A DNA stretch of 64,000 nt, taken from Caldisericia bacterium. GTDB lineage: Bacteria; Caldisericota; Caldisericia; JAAYUI01. A program made the translations under genes and the position numbers. Below, piece by piece: positions 1-9,751 of the stretch (positions within the stretch are counted from its first letter, which is position 1; every line of letters starts with the position of its first letter). The notes under the pieces are model-generated. The model saw only the letters and a list, made by a program, of their open reading frames with translations. It made no database searches and was not told where the DNA came from. Location: the NCBI GenBank assembly GCA_017999835.1, contig JAGNLA010000002.1, forward strand, positions 124,001 through 188,000. Reading direction: 5' to 3'.

Positions 1-439
1 AAAGAATGTATACATCAGCAGGCATCACCTCACCAGTAGCCTCGTTAAACAACGGGGTACCTCCAAGATACATCGTGTCCTGTGGGTCACCAAATCTATT
101 TTTGTCATTCCTGTCAGCCCAGACGTTGAAAGCATCCTCTTCTCCAGGCGCAAAGGTTGACAGCCAACTCTGATCGATATCGTTCCAAGGTCTTTGACGA
201 TGATTTGATCTGATGTAGTCGTACCTGTCTGCTGGCAAGCCATCGGGATATGTTGTTCCCTTTTGGTTTCCGAAAGTATCAAACCCGTTCCAAACAAGCC
301 ACGCTTCAATCATTGGCTTCTCATCTTCAAGCACCGGCCCGACGGTCTTTGGACCAAACACGATCACAGAAACAACAATTGCCGCAATGAGCATTACACC
401 CGATATCACAACCGCAACCGGAACAGGTTTCTTCACCAC
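1..439 (-). CDS. Membrane-anchored or secreted protein, N-terminal part (runs off the left edge)
   Basis: The reading frame starts at GTG 439 and continues past base 1, so only about 146 residues are visible. AGGAG at 450-446 lies 6 nt before the GTG, and a second GTG follows directly. The protein opens with KKPVPVAV and one hydrophobic segment at residues 8-27, an uncleaved anchor or signal peptide. The rest is polar, Asp/Asn/Trp-rich and extracytoplasmic in character. It shares the short string GDPQD and this general character with the giant protein at the right edge, so the two may be related surface proteins; that is inference. No family recognised. Confidence 0.7.
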   Translation of the reverse strand, partial: MVKKPVPVAVVISGVMLIAAIVVSVIVFGPKTVGPVLEDEKPMIEAWLVWNGFDTFGNQKGTTYPDGLPADRYDYIRSNHRQRPWNDIDQSWLSTFAPGEEDAFNVWADRNDKNRFGDPQDTMYLGGTPLFNEATGEVMPADVYIL

Positions 440-478
440 AATTCACTCCTCAAGCTTTTCTTAAGCCTTGTCCAAATT

Positions 479-506
479 ATTATATAAATTTAACTATTAA
501 TTTCAA
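479..506 (-). promoter_or_regulatory. Promoter for the left-edge surface protein
   Basis: On the minus strand TTGAAA (506-501) and TATAAT (484-479) are separated by 16 bp. The predicted transcription start is about 33 nt before the GTG at 439. Prediction from consensus only. Confidence 0.5.
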
Positions 507-527
507 AGCGTCTGGCAAAGTGGCCAA

Positions 528-3500
528 CTATGGGCGATATCCATATGGAAAATAGATGCCAACCTGTTTTGTCGAGGCATTCCAGGTTGTCTCAGCCTGA
601 AAAGCGTCTGCCACGAACCTTACAGGTACAAACGTTGTCCCGTTCTTAACAACCGGTGGCGGGGAAACCTGAACCTTCATACCAGAAACAACCGCTTCGG
701 GGCTACCAACAACCAACACTACTGATTTCCAACCTCTTTTGATGGTTATCATTTTTGTTCTTGCCTCATAGGCAACCGTACATTTGAGCGATTCAGCTAT
801 GAACCTGAACGGCACCATGGTTTTACCGGTTTTTGAGTCGATAAATGGAGTGCCGGAAATTGATATGGCTTTCCCATCGACAATCGCCTCTTTTGAACCA
901 ACTTTCATGATTATCGAAATATTGGGCGCAAGCGGCTGAGCCTGAACAGTTGACGGCAGTGCCAATGTTTTACCATAATACGGGGTCACCGTGATGGTGT
1001 AGATCGTCTCAAAATCAAGATTGTCAAGCTTGAGACTTGTCGTTGACGCATCTAGGGTTTTGCTGGTTTTTGACATAACCTTGAGCATATATGTTTCTTC
1101 AATATCAACCTTGTAGCCTGTTGCCTGTTCAACATTGTATGCTGGCTTTTCCCAGGTAATCATCAGCGATTGAGCCCCGGGTACAGCTTTCAAGTTGTTG
1201 ACAACCCTGTCGGCGATATTTGAGGCCTGAACATCAACCTTCACCGGGACGACAACGGCTAGTTCTTTGGTCGCAACAGTCACTGAACTCTGCCACGATC
1301 CTGGTTGAAGGTTTTCAAGAATGCAAACATTGACACGTTTGGACTGACCCTCTTCAACATGAAGAGACTCAACTGTTGCCGAAAGCGATGGGCTTTCTGT
1401 TGTTACGGCAAGATCAACTGCGCCAGGACCCAGGTTTTTTACCGTGAAACCATCACAAATATTTTTTGTCTGTCTTCTGGTGCCAAAGTCAAGAATAGTC
1501 TTGTCTATCTGGATTTTTGCCTGTGGTTTGTCCGATTTCACATAGATGCCTGCTGAGTTTGAAAGCTCTGATTTCCCACCATCAGAGCAGATGGTCATGA
1601 CCTTGTACTGATAGTATTTGCCCCACTCAACAGCATTGTCGACAAACGAAGCTTCGGTCACCGGTGTGTTTGTGATCCTGTTATAGGTCTCATCGTTATC
1701 GCGCTTGTAGACATACCACCCAAGCGGATTTTCAACCTTTGTCTTCCACGAAAGTTTCACAGAGCCGTTTTCAACCGCAGCTGTAACATCCAGGTTTTCA
1801 TTGCATGATTGCTGCTCATCCTGACCGTACTGCAGATACCATAACGTGTGGGCTACTTTTGCCGAACCGTCGCTTGCGGTGACATGGAACCTGATTGTCT
1901 TTGGGTTCGCAAGGAGCTTGAGCGGTACCGGAAACGACAGTCTGCCGTCTCCATACCTGATTCCTAAAAAATCGCCTGTTTTGGTCTTGGTTCCGTCAGG
2001 ATTGAACCTGTAAACAAAACCAAGGGTTTTGGTCAGTTCAATTGTGTTGTCGATGCCTGCTGGATTGCCAGCTGTTTTTGGGATGCCTGTCAGAGGGTTT
2101 GCATCCTGGTCAACCCAGACAGTAACTGAGCCTTTATCAAGGTTTGACACGGTTATTCTCATGTAAAGATTGGCAGTGTCAGAAATACACTCCACTTTTC
2201 TTATGTCGAGTGGATAACCTCTGGCTGGTTCGGAATAAAGCGTCTGATACTGCAGGTACATGAGCTTTCCCGGGAGTTCGTTCTTTGTTGAACAATCCCA
2301 GTCAGCCTCCACGGCCTTGAACGCTCCACAGGCAAACTTCGCCCTTATCTTGTCAGGGCTGCCTATCCTGTTCTTCTTGACTGTCATCTGGCAGATGCCC
2401 TTTTCAAAGTCGAGTGTGCCATCGTTGAGCGAAGGCTGGTTGTAGCCCATGCCTTTTGAGGCGGTGTAGAGTTTTGTTCTTACAGCTCTAGATTCAGTTG
2501 CCACTTCCATGATGTAATCTTCGTAGTTGTCACCAAACTTTATGCCTTCAAAGCCAACGTTTGGCTTGCCATCTGTGTCAAGCATCGCCCAGATCTTGAG
2601 GTCGCAATCGCCCATGCCTTTGAGGCTGTTTGCAAAGTTGAACACAAACTTCAGGTTCTCGTCGTCTTCGAAAACCTCGACTCTTGTCATGAACAGATGC
2701 TTGCCAACCTGGGGCTGGTTTGACCAGACAACTGCATCAGGGTTTGTCGCTGCGTTAACAGCGTATCTGGTTATCGGGAGAACGATGTTATCCCAAACAA
2801 GATTTACATGCTCGATGCCAGTTTGGTTTATAACCGGTGAAGTCACAAGATATCTTTTGGTGTCAATCTTTTCGACTTTCCAACCGCTAACGGCGGTTGT
2901 GCCTGTCAGGTCATAGATGATGTGTTCAGGAGAAAGGTCAGGTTCTACGGTTTGATAAGTTCTTGCCACAACCTTGAAGTCAAGCTTGCAAGGATCGCCA
3001 ATGGCCAGCCTTGGGATTGAGAACTTTATCTCTTTGCCTGAAGCCTTTGCGTTGGCCAGTCCACCGGTTTCAACCGTGTCTGATGAGCTTTGATCCCATC
3101 TGTCGATGACAAACTTCTGGTCGCCATAGGCTGTTGAGAATCTGGCAAAGAAATCCTCGCCACCCATGTTGTATGAACGCTGGTAGAGTTTTGGCATGCC
3201 TGTGGTCGGGTTGAGGTCGGTGTCCATGGCAATGGAGATGAATGGATCCCCAGAGATATCTTCGAGCTTTGCGTTGAGCGTTATCCTGACATTTATGTAC
3301 TGTACGTCGTGGGAGATATAGACTTTGTCAACATCAACAGGAAAATCTGCATTTATTCCCGAGTCCCAGACAATTTTTTCTTCTGATTTTATGTCAGCTG
3401 TAAATTTTGGTGAACCGATTGGTTCTACTGGAAGAGTGACATCAATGCTGGCTTGCGTACCAGTCTCGCTCATCATTGCCAATGCCTTGGTCGTCAGACT

Positions 3501-3575
3501 CAATGCCTGAGAGTCGTGTTGCGGAATCATCTGCAATAAAAGCATGGCGCATATAAGCGGAATCAGTTTTCTCAT
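528..3575 (-). CDS. Large secreted FnIII protein with C-terminal copper-amine-oxidase-N-like domain
   Basis: 1015 residues with a signal peptide at 1-25 (MRKL, hydrophobic core, cut near SQALS). Residues 30-590 are beta-rich repeats with Asp-rich motifs of the DTDLNPTTG / DQDANPLTG type. An FnIII domain lies near 605-690, an ASH-like strand region near 700-780, and a second FnIII near 790-885. Residues 890-1015 hold two copies of the MVPFRFIAESL / FVPVRFVADAF motif, typical of the copper amine oxidase N-terminal domain family (PF07833), here a surface domain and not an oxidase. GAGGTG precedes the ATG. Function unknown; probably cell-surface binding or structural. Confidence 0.85.
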   Translation of the reverse strand: MRKLIPLICAMLLLQMIPQHDSQALSLTTKALAMMSETGTQASIDVTLPVEPIGSPKFTADIKSEEKIVWDSGINADFPVDVDKVYISHDVQYINVRITLNAKLEDISGDPFISIAMDTDLNPTTGMPKLYQRSYNMGGEDFFARFSTAYGDQKFVIDRWDQSSSDTVETGGLANAKASGKEIKFSIPRLAIGDPCKLDFKVVARTYQTVEPDLSPEHIIYDLTGTTAVSGWKVEKIDTKRYLVTSPVINQTGIEHVNLVWDNIVLPITRYAVNAATNPDAVVWSNQPQVGKHLFMTRVEVFEDDENLKFVFNFANSLKGMGDCDLKIWAMLDTDGKPNVGFEGIKFGDNYEDYIMEVATESRAVRTKLYTASKGMGYNQPSLNDGTLDFEKGICQMTVKKNRIGSPDKIRAKFACGAFKAVEADWDCSTKNELPGKLMYLQYQTLYSEPARGYPLDIRKVECISDTANLYMRITVSNLDKGSVTVWVDQDANPLTGIPKTAGNPAGIDNTIELTKTLGFVYRFNPDGTKTKTGDFLGIRYGDGRLSFPVPLKLLANPKTIRFHVTASDGSAKVAHTLWYLQYGQDEQQSCNENLDVTAAVENGSVKLSWKTKVENPLGWYVYKRDNDETYNRITNTPVTEASFVDNAVEWGKYYQYKVMTICSDGGKSELSNSAGIYVKSDKPQAKIQIDKTILDFGTRRQTKNICDGFTVKNLGPGAVDLAVTTESPSLSATVESLHVEEGQSKRVNVCILENLQPGSWQSSVTVATKELAVVVPVKVDVQASNIADRVVNNLKAVPGAQSLMITWEKPAYNVEQATGYKVDIEETYMLKVMSKTSKTLDASTTSLKLDNLDFETIYTITVTPYYGKTLALPSTVQAQPLAPNISIIMKVGSKEAIVDGKAISISGTPFIDSKTGKTMVPFRFIAESLKCTVAYEARTKMITIKRGWKSVVLVVGSPEAVVSGMKVQVSPPPVVKNGTTFVPVRFVADAFQAETTWNASTKQVGIYFPYGYRP

Positions 3576-3717
3576 AGCAATTCACCTCGAAGCAATATTC
3601 TATTCTATAGGGAATATATTTGAAACAGAAAACAGGTTCGATGAAAAAATGAATTTACGCTTAAATACGGAAAAGCTCAAAAATGACGAGGAAAAGGTCA
3701 GTAGAAAAAAACTAGTT

Positions 3718-4272
3718 CTAACCTATGTATGTTCTCTGCTTTGCTCGCGCAAGCCAGGATTTTTTTATCAGACGAAGGACTTTTGTTCCACCGGTTTGGG
3801 TGCCAAACGGGGTGAAGCCAAGTGACAATGCCAGCGAGAGGCTTCGAGTGTTCCCAGGAGTAATAAAGGTATCGACGAAATATATTTCGTATTCCCTAAA
3901 TATCTCGTCTAGAACCATGGAGCAGGCATCCTTGCCAAAACCTTTGCCCCACATGGCCTTGTCACCAATGACAATGAACAATTCGGCTTTGTGTTCGACC
4001 TCATAGACATGGCAGGTGATGTCACCGATGATGTTGCCATCGACATCAATTGCCCAAAGGTAATCGTTGTTTTCGGTACAGCTTTTGAACCAGCGATGGC
4101 TTTCCGAGATCGCCTGCTGGATAGTGAGAGGACGCGCGGCCAAATCAGGAGACAATCCCATTGTCAAAAGGATCTCTGGGTCTGTCATCCAATGAGCACG
4201 TTGAGTAAGATCCTGTTCGACCATTGGTCGAAGCATAACATTCTGTCCACGAAGAACCTTCTTGACGGCCAC
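3718..4272 (-). CDS. GNAT family N-acetyltransferase, RimJ/RimL-like
   Basis: 184 residues, the usual length for RimJ/RimL-type GNAT proteins that transfer acetyl from acetyl-CoA to an amine. The acetyl-CoA loop is visible as WGKGFGKDA around residue 110. The C-terminal NTRSLSLALSLGF segment is the family's beta6-helix motif. The start is GTG 4272, with AGGAG 6 nt upstream. It is a single gene between a secreted-protein gene and the divergent HD-domain operon. Substrate cannot be predicted. Confidence 0.85.
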   Translation of the reverse strand: MAVKKVLRGQNVMLRPMVEQDLTQRAHWMTDPEILLTMGLSPDLAARPLTIQQAISESHRWFKSCTENNDYLWAIDVDGNIIGDITCHVYEVEHKAELFIVIGDKAMWGKGFGKDACSMVLDEIFREYEIYFVDTFITPGNTRSLSLALSLGFTPFGTQTGGTKVLRLIKKSWLARAKQRTYIG

Positions 4273-4511
4273 CTGCGTCTCCTTTCTCTAGCTATAATAC
4301 TCCTATCTATTAAAATAGGTTTAGTCAAACAAACTGTCAATAGATTAATTTCATTAATTGGTAACATCCCAGAGGTATTGCAATCGAAACAAATCATCTC
4401 TAAATGACGTTTAGTCACACTTTTCCAAAAAATTCTCTATAAAATCGAAAAACATCTGTTTTCGGATGATTTTCGTTACATTGTTGCACATGTTCTCCTA
4501 TCAATAGACAG

Positions 4512-4539
4512 TTGACCGGCAACGAGATGGTTATACAAT
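4512..4539 (+). promoter_or_regulatory. Promoter of the HD / ThyX-like / lipoprotein operon
   Basis: TTGACC (4512-4517), 16-bp spacer, TACAAT (4534-4539). AGGAG at 4548-4552 then lies 6 nt before the ATG at 4559. The rest of the 286-nt gap 4273-4558 is AT-rich and shows nothing else. Confidence 0.5.
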
Positions 4540-4558
4540 TTTCATTCAGGAGTGTGCC

Positions 4559-5113
4559 ATGCCAACAAGAGAAGAAGCTTATCAGCTTGTGACATCCAAG
4601 ATTGCAAACAAAAATCTTGTCAAGCACATGCTCGCGCTCGAAGCGATCATGAGGGAGCTTGCGCCAATGTTTGACGGTGACCCCGAGGTCTGGGGACTTG
4701 CCGGTCTTGTCCATGACATCGACTATATGGAAACCGAAAAAGACCCTTACAATCACGCGCTTTTAGGCGCAAAAATGCTTTCCGAGTTGGGTTACGCGCC
4801 TGATTTAGTCAAGGCTGTTGCAGCCCACAACCCGGAAAATGGCACGAAAATAGAATCAAAATTTGACCTTGCCCTTCACGTTGGCGATCCCCTCACAGGC
4901 CTCATCGTTGCCTGCGCGCTCATCCATCCAGCAAAAAAACTCGAAACAATAGATGTAGATTTTGTGATGAATCGTTTCGGCGAAAAACGTTTTGCAGCAG
5001 GCGCTAACCACGACCAGATTGCACGTTGCGCGGAACTTGGCCTCGAACTGCCACAGTTTATTGACATCGGGCTTCGAGCCATGAAGAAAATCTCAAAGGA
5101 ACTTGGCCTATAA
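4559..5113 (+). CDS. HD-domain phosphohydrolase-like protein
   Basis: 184 residues. The metal-binding HD doublet is visible at H52-D53 (LVHDIDY), with H23 upstream and H66 downstream, and an AHNPEN segment later, matching the small predicted HD-superfamily hydrolases (HDIG type). Such proteins usually hydrolyse phosphate esters, often nucleotides. It opens an operon: its TAA overlaps the ATG of the ThyX-like gene by one base. That coupling, plus nucleotide chemistry in both families, suggests a nucleotide-related role, which is inference. Confidence 0.8.
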   Translation: MPTREEAYQLVTSKIANKNLVKHMLALEAIMRELAPMFDGDPEVWGLAGLVHDIDYMETEKDPYNHALLGAKMLSELGYAPDLVKAVAAHNPENGTKIESKFDLALHVGDPLTGLIVACALIHPAKKLETIDVDFVMNRFGEKRFAAGANHDQIARCAELGLELPQFIDIGLRAMKKISKELGL

Positions 5114-6555
5114 TGTCGGCAACGACAAGGCTGGTTCTCCTCACCCACACTAACGAACCCCAGCGAATCTGCACGGCAGCGGCAAGATTGTCATCATTGC
5201 CAGGTTCGCCAACTCAGATTCTCGATGAAACACCCGAGGGTGGCTATCCAGATTTTATCAGGCGAATTTTGTCGATGGGTCACCATTCAATCATGGAGCA
5301 TGCCAACTTCACCATCGCCTTTGAAAATGTATCGGTGTTTGTGGAGCAGTTTGTCATCGGTTTCAGACTTGCCTCGTTTACAGTCAAATCCAGGCGTTAT
5401 GTGTCACATGCTGACGCGGGCTACATCGTTCCCCAGATGTCAGCAGACGAAGGCTCAAACCTTTTTGGTGGGGACGACAAACCATATGTCGGACCAGAGT
5501 TTTACGGACCACTCTCTCAAAGATACCTCCACTACTGCGAGGGGCTGTTTCTTGCCTACAAAAAACTCGTCGAAATCGGCATCTCCGTAGAGGATGCCAG
5601 GTTCGTTCTCCCATACTCTTTCAAGTCAAACTTCATTGCCACCGGCAACGCAAGGTCATGGATTCACATGATTTATTGCGCCTTGCACGGCAAAGGCAAG
5701 AGGTACCAGGAAGTAAACTGGATAGGCGTCAAGCTGCTTGAGATGCTAACAAAAGAAGCACCGGCACTGTTTTCAAAAATCGACACCATAGAAAACGGTT
5801 CCTACCAAAAAGAGGAGCAGCTGGCAGCTATTGTTGCCAAACAAAAGCTTGAAAAGTCATTCGATCATCAAAAAGTCGAAATTCTCGAGCACACACCCGA
5901 CCCTGACAGGGTTGTAGCCAAAACGGCCCTTGTGGGAGCTTCGCGCGCTCCTTCCGATGAAGTGGACAAGATTTTGACCAAGGACATGATTGCCGACACA
6001 GTCAGGATAGTCGATTCAAGCCTCCACCCAAGAGAATTTGAGCAAGCCGTTTTCACGTTCAGACTATCAGGCATGAGCCTGCCAACGCTTACCCATGTGA
6101 CACGTCACAGGATGCAAGGTCTCATCGTTCCAAGCTTTATGGAGGCAGGACTCTCACCAAATATTGTCATACCGCCTGCTGTTGAAAAGAAACCTGAAGC
6201 ATTGGCTATTTTCAACTCTGCCCTAACCCAGCAGAAGAGCTTCTGGGAAGCCATGGACAGGTTCGACGTTCCTCCTGAAAACAGGGTTTACGCTTATCTT
6301 TCAGGGCAGACAATCGATGTGATAACAACAATGAACGTCCGCGAGCTTTTACATTTCTTCCAGCTTCGAACCTGCAACAGGGCTCAGTGGGAGATAAGGG
6401 ATTACGCAAGTGAGATGCTCGCCCAGGTGAAAAAAGTCGCCCCCAATTGCTTTAAACGCGCTGGCGCCAGCTGCTTCCGTGACGGCAAGTGTCGCGAGGG
6501 CAGGATGACATGCGGCAGGGAACGTGAAATGAAGGAATACTTCGGAAAGCTGTAA
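5113..6555 (+). CDS. thyX: Tandem ThyX-family protein (FAD-dependent thymidylate synthase-like, two domains)
   Basis: 480 residues, about twice a classical ThyX (220-250). The N-terminal half (about 1-240) has the GHHSIMEH motif at 56-63 and a region aligning with the RHRX7SXR signature that reads GFR (83-85), seven residues, then S93-R-R95. The C-terminal half (about 290-450) has THVTRHR, seven residues, then S-F-M, plus the typical ending LRTCNRAQWEIRDYA. A Cys-rich tail (four Cys, ending MTCG) may bind metal. Each half therefore keeps a different part of the signature. Known ThyX makes dTMP from dUMP with FAD and methylene-THF; whether this double form does is uncertain. Overlaps the HD gene by one base. 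Confidence 0.8.
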   Translation: MSATTRLVLLTHTNEPQRICTAAARLSSLPGSPTQILDETPEGGYPDFIRRILSMGHHSIMEHANFTIAFENVSVFVEQFVIGFRLASFTVKSRRYVSHADAGYIVPQMSADEGSNLFGGDDKPYVGPEFYGPLSQRYLHYCEGLFLAYKKLVEIGISVEDARFVLPYSFKSNFIATGNARSWIHMIYCALHGKGKRYQEVNWIGVKLLEMLTKEAPALFSKIDTIENGSYQKEEQLAAIVAKQKLEKSFDHQKVEILEHTPDPDRVVAKTALVGASRAPSDEVDKILTKDMIADTVRIVDSSLHPREFEQAVFTFRLSGMSLPTLTHVTRHRMQGLIVPSFMEAGLSPNIVIPPAVEKKPEALAIFNSALTQQKSFWEAMDRFDVPPENRVYAYLSGQTIDVITTMNVRELLHFFQLRTCNRAQWEIRDYASEMLAQVKKVAPNCFKRAGASCFRDGKCREGRMTCGREREMKEYFGKL

Positions 6556-6558
6556 AAG

Positions 6559-8283
6559 ATGAAGAAACATCTCTGGGCTATCATCATTTTGATCATCCTG
6601 GCTGCAGGCCTGGCCTTGATTCAGTTCCGTTACCCATTGGCGCTCAACTACGACGGTGGTTACAACGCAGCAAACACAAACGCTCTTATGAACATGGACA
6701 AGATGCCGTTTTCAGGCTCTCCTATACTGCCTTTCTCCATTTCAGCGCTGTTTGGTTTGATTGCCGGTTCAGCATCAGCAGGCATCAAGATAGCTTCGAC
6801 GCTGGCCTTGGTTTCGGTTGGCTGGATGATTTACGCTTTCACAAGAAAAATCACAAACGACGAAATGGCAGGTCTTGCTGCTCTTCTTGGCTGGTGCGTC
6901 ACGCTTGGCGTGTTCAACTACATTTACGGTTACCTCAAGCAAACCATCGCCCTGCCGTTCCTTGTGGGTGGGCTGATGACGCTGTACTTTGCCATTGAAG
7001 AAAAGAAGTTGGTTTGGTGGATCCTCTGGATTGCTGGCGCAATCGGCACATACCTGAGTCACACCCCTGCCTTCATGACCTATGCAGTTTGTTCAGCCTT
7101 TGTTGGCGCTGTCATGTTTTACAAGTCAACATACAAGTATGCAAAAGTTGTTGCCATAATGCTTTGGGTGGGTATCGGACTTGGGTTGCTTTCAATCCCG
7201 TGGTCGGTGCCATTCCTTTCAAAATACGTGCCACAGCTCTCACTTGGCGGATGGCGCACAATACTGATCTACATCAAAGGTCTCTTCTCCCATCGCTACC
7301 AGATGACTACAGACTTCAACCTGTTTGACATACCGGTTCTGCTGCTGCCGGTTGCTGGCCTTGTTCTGGTTTGGCTCAAGCAGAGGAAGCTCGGATGGTG
7401 GTTCTTTGCCTTCGGCTGCGGAGTGCTGTTCATCTCGTTGTTTGCAGTCAAGTATGAGTGGCAGGGGCGCAACATCATGACCATGTTTGTCCCGATAGCC
7501 ATGCTCTCCGGTCTTGGCATCTGGGAGATGGCAAAGTTATTGTCAAAGGAAAAACTCGCAAGGGTCATCACTTCAATTGTTCTTGCTGCCGCAATCTTTT
7601 TCTGCGCAAACTGGCCACTGACACTAAAGCAGCACGTTGCTGACGCAAGACCACTGGTCAACCAATCTCAGGTTGACGATTTGAAAACATTTCTTGGAAC
7701 AAACGGCAAGGGTTCGGAATTTATCCCCAGCCTCTACGCGCGTCACGGTCTTCGTTTCTGGGCAACATACGCAACCGGCGATTATGTTGGCGTGCTTTTC
7801 TACGACTGGGACAAAAAGACTCTTGGCATCAGGCAGAGCCGCTCCGGTGAAGACCTTGGCCCGAGCCACACTCCGAGTAAAGGCGAGTATCTCCTGCTCT
7901 CAAAAACTGCGCTTTTTTCATGGCCAACCACAGTTTGTGCAGGAGAAAAGCTTAGAGCGTCAATTCCAACGAAAGCTCAGGAATACCTCCTGGTCGACCT
8001 TCGCTCCACTGACAAAATGGATGATGTCTGGATTGCGATAAGAGACAAAAACTGGGGTTTGCTCAAAAAAGTATACTTTAGGGACATTACCTATGGCACA
8101 AACAAAACTGGCATGCTTTTGACAGGAATCAAGAGAGGGCAATACTGGGTTCAGGTTGGTTATGACGAACAGAGTTTGCCGCCAGCAAAAATTGAGATAG
8201 AAGAAAATCTTCTGGAGTGGGCCACCACTGATTTTACTGTAAAGGCTCAATCACAGGAATATTTGATAATCGAAGCAAAATGA
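6559..8283 (+). CDS. Polytopic membrane protein with C-terminal extracytoplasmic domain
   Basis: 574 residues starting four bases after the ThyX-like stop, so co-transcribed. About 11-12 hydrophobic segments lie between residues 5 and 365, followed by a soluble domain of about 190 residues without membrane segments. A YDGGYNAANT stretch after the first segment, in an outside loop, resembles acidic first loops of GT-C glycosyltransferases, and the topology fits that fold. I see no diagnostic motif, so glycosyltransferase is only a possibility. The next gene overlaps or abuts its TGA. Confidence 0.75.
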   Translation: MKKHLWAIIILIILAAGLALIQFRYPLALNYDGGYNAANTNALMNMDKMPFSGSPILPFSISALFGLIAGSASAGIKIASTLALVSVGWMIYAFTRKITNDEMAGLAALLGWCVTLGVFNYIYGYLKQTIALPFLVGGLMTLYFAIEEKKLVWWILWIAGAIGTYLSHTPAFMTYAVCSAFVGAVMFYKSTYKYAKVVAIMLWVGIGLGLLSIPWSVPFLSKYVPQLSLGGWRTILIYIKGLFSHRYQMTTDFNLFDIPVLLLPVAGLVLVWLKQRKLGWWFFAFGCGVLFISLFAVKYEWQGRNIMTMFVPIAMLSGLGIWEMAKLLSKEKLARVITSIVLAAAIFFCANWPLTLKQHVADARPLVNQSQVDDLKTFLGTNGKGSEFIPSLYARHGLRFWATYATGDYVGVLFYDWDKKTLGIRQSRSGEDLGPSHTPSKGEYLLLSKTALFSWPTTVCAGEKLRASIPTKAQEYLLVDLRSTDKMDDVWIAIRDKNWGLLKKVYFRDITYGTNKTGMLLTGIKRGQYWVQVGYDEQSLPPAKIEIEENLLEWATTDFTVKAQSQEYLIIEAK

Positions 8284-8291
8284 GGTTAAAC

Positions 8292-9668
8292 ATGAAAAAA
8301 GCACTTAGCATGGTTATGGCCATGGTTTTGGCCGTTTCGTTCTCAGCAGCGTTCTCTGGCTGCGGTTCCAACTCTCCAGGCAACAAGGTTCTCGAGGTTT
8401 TGAACTCGATAGGCAAGGGTGACTGGGCAACAGTGTATGACAAACTCCAGATATTCTCAAAATACACGGACAACAAAGAGCTTTATGTGGCCCAGATGGC
8501 TGAGTACGGCAAACCACTCGTTGAGTTTTTAAAGGATGCAAAACTCAATGTTGATTCAGAGATTTTTGAAAAAGAATGGTCTTTTGAGGGCAATAAGTTT
8601 TCAAACGTCACAAGGGTAACCGTCAGAATGGAGCCAGGCCAAACAAAGGAATGGCCAGCAGAATTCCCGTTTGCTGTCAGCCTTGGACAGACGCTCCAGT
8701 GCGAATGTCTTTACACGGACGAAAAGGATAACAGTGGCGTGATAATCAATATGGGTAATCCGCCCCAGGCTTTCTGGGTCTGGCTTGCAAAAAATGAAAA
8801 TGAATACTCATCCCCGGCACCAATTTATGTTGTTTCAGACCCTGACCCTGAAAACCAGGGTAGTCCGGCTGTTGCCAGTTTTTATTGGATTTTTGATGAA
8901 AAATACAGCGGAAAATACGTAGCTGTTCCTGTCGAAACCTACACAAAAACGATTGTTGTGGCAATAAACCCAGAGAATGGCACAGTTGCTTTCGTCAAAC
9001 AGGTTTTGCCTGAGCCAGCCATGGGAGAAGCGCCATTTATGGAAGCAATTTTCAAACCATACGAGACGACAAGCGTAACAGCCGATTCCATCGCCACATT
9101 CACCCTACAGCCAAATCCTGAGCCGGTTTACAACGAATACGCAAAAAAAGTCAAAGAGGCTGTTGCCCAGGTGCTAAAACTCTATACCATCCACAAAATG
9201 GGTAGCTATGGCATGTTCCATAGCAAATATCCAAACGGTCTTTTGTCTGTTCGCAAAGGTTCAAAAATCGAGCTTCCTCCAGGCATGATTGACACAAAAG
9301 AGAGAAGCATTGTTGGTAACTCTTTCTATCCAGGAGGGAAGACGGCGTTTATAAAAGTCAGCTCTTGCGGAACATGCCAGAGCAAGGCACTGGAATTAAT
9401 AAAGGAACTTGGCATATTTGGACTTCCACAGGATAGAATAATTCTCGTATCCTCGTCAACAAAAGACAAACTGGTCGAGTTTGAGAAAAAAATTGGCAAC
9501 GCTCACCTGGTCATTGATGATAAAGGAATAATAAGCCTTTCATTGATGGTCAACACCACACCATCCATGGTAATTGTTGACAAAAACCAGAAAGTTCTGG
9601 TATTCATGGAATCGAAGGATCTTGAAAACGGCAACGCACTAAAAAGAGAACTCAACGAAGCGTTCTAA
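8292..9668 (+). CDS. Lipoprotein with C-terminal thioredoxin-fold CxxC domain
   Basis: 458 residues from ATG 8292, chosen because TGAGG lies 6 nt upstream; an alternative ATG at 8280 has no SD. A lipoprotein signal ends in FSGC. The middle (about 20-330) is an unrecognised beta-rich region. The C-terminal 110 residues look like a thioredoxin-like domain: SSCGTC with C359 and C362, a helix, and a cis-Pro-like TTPSMVIVD segment. Likely an outside-facing thiol-disulfide protein anchored to the membrane. Last gene of the operon that starts at 4559, followed by a strong terminator. Confidence 0.8.
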   Translation: MKKALSMVMAMVLAVSFSAAFSGCGSNSPGNKVLEVLNSIGKGDWATVYDKLQIFSKYTDNKELYVAQMAEYGKPLVEFLKDAKLNVDSEIFEKEWSFEGNKFSNVTRVTVRMEPGQTKEWPAEFPFAVSLGQTLQCECLYTDEKDNSGVIINMGNPPQAFWVWLAKNENEYSSPAPIYVVSDPDPENQGSPAVASFYWIFDEKYSGKYVAVPVETYTKTIVVAINPENGTVAFVKQVLPEPAMGEAPFMEAIFKPYETTSVTADSIATFTLQPNPEPVYNEYAKKVKEAVAQVLKLYTIHKMGSYGMFHSKYPNGLLSVRKGSKIELPPGMIDTKERSIVGNSFYPGGKTAFIKVSSCGTCQSKALELIKELGIFGLPQDRIILVSSSTKDKLVEFEKKIGNAHLVIDDKGIISLSLMVNTTPSMVIVDKNQKVLVFMESKDLENGNALKRELNEAF

Positions 9669-9690
9669 TCGCCAAGCTATCCGATAATAA

Positions 9691-9719
9691 AAAACTCCCG
9701 GCAAAACCGGGAGTTTTTT
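9691..9719. terminator. Bidirectional intrinsic terminator
   Basis: An 11-bp perfect stem (AAAACTCCCGG / CCGGGAGTTTT) with a 5-nt loop, flanked by A and T tracts. It sits between the convergent genes ending at 9668 and 9752 and can serve both. Confidence 0.9.
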
Positions 9720-9751
9720 ATTGGTTTAAGATCAAGGATTTTGCGGTATTG

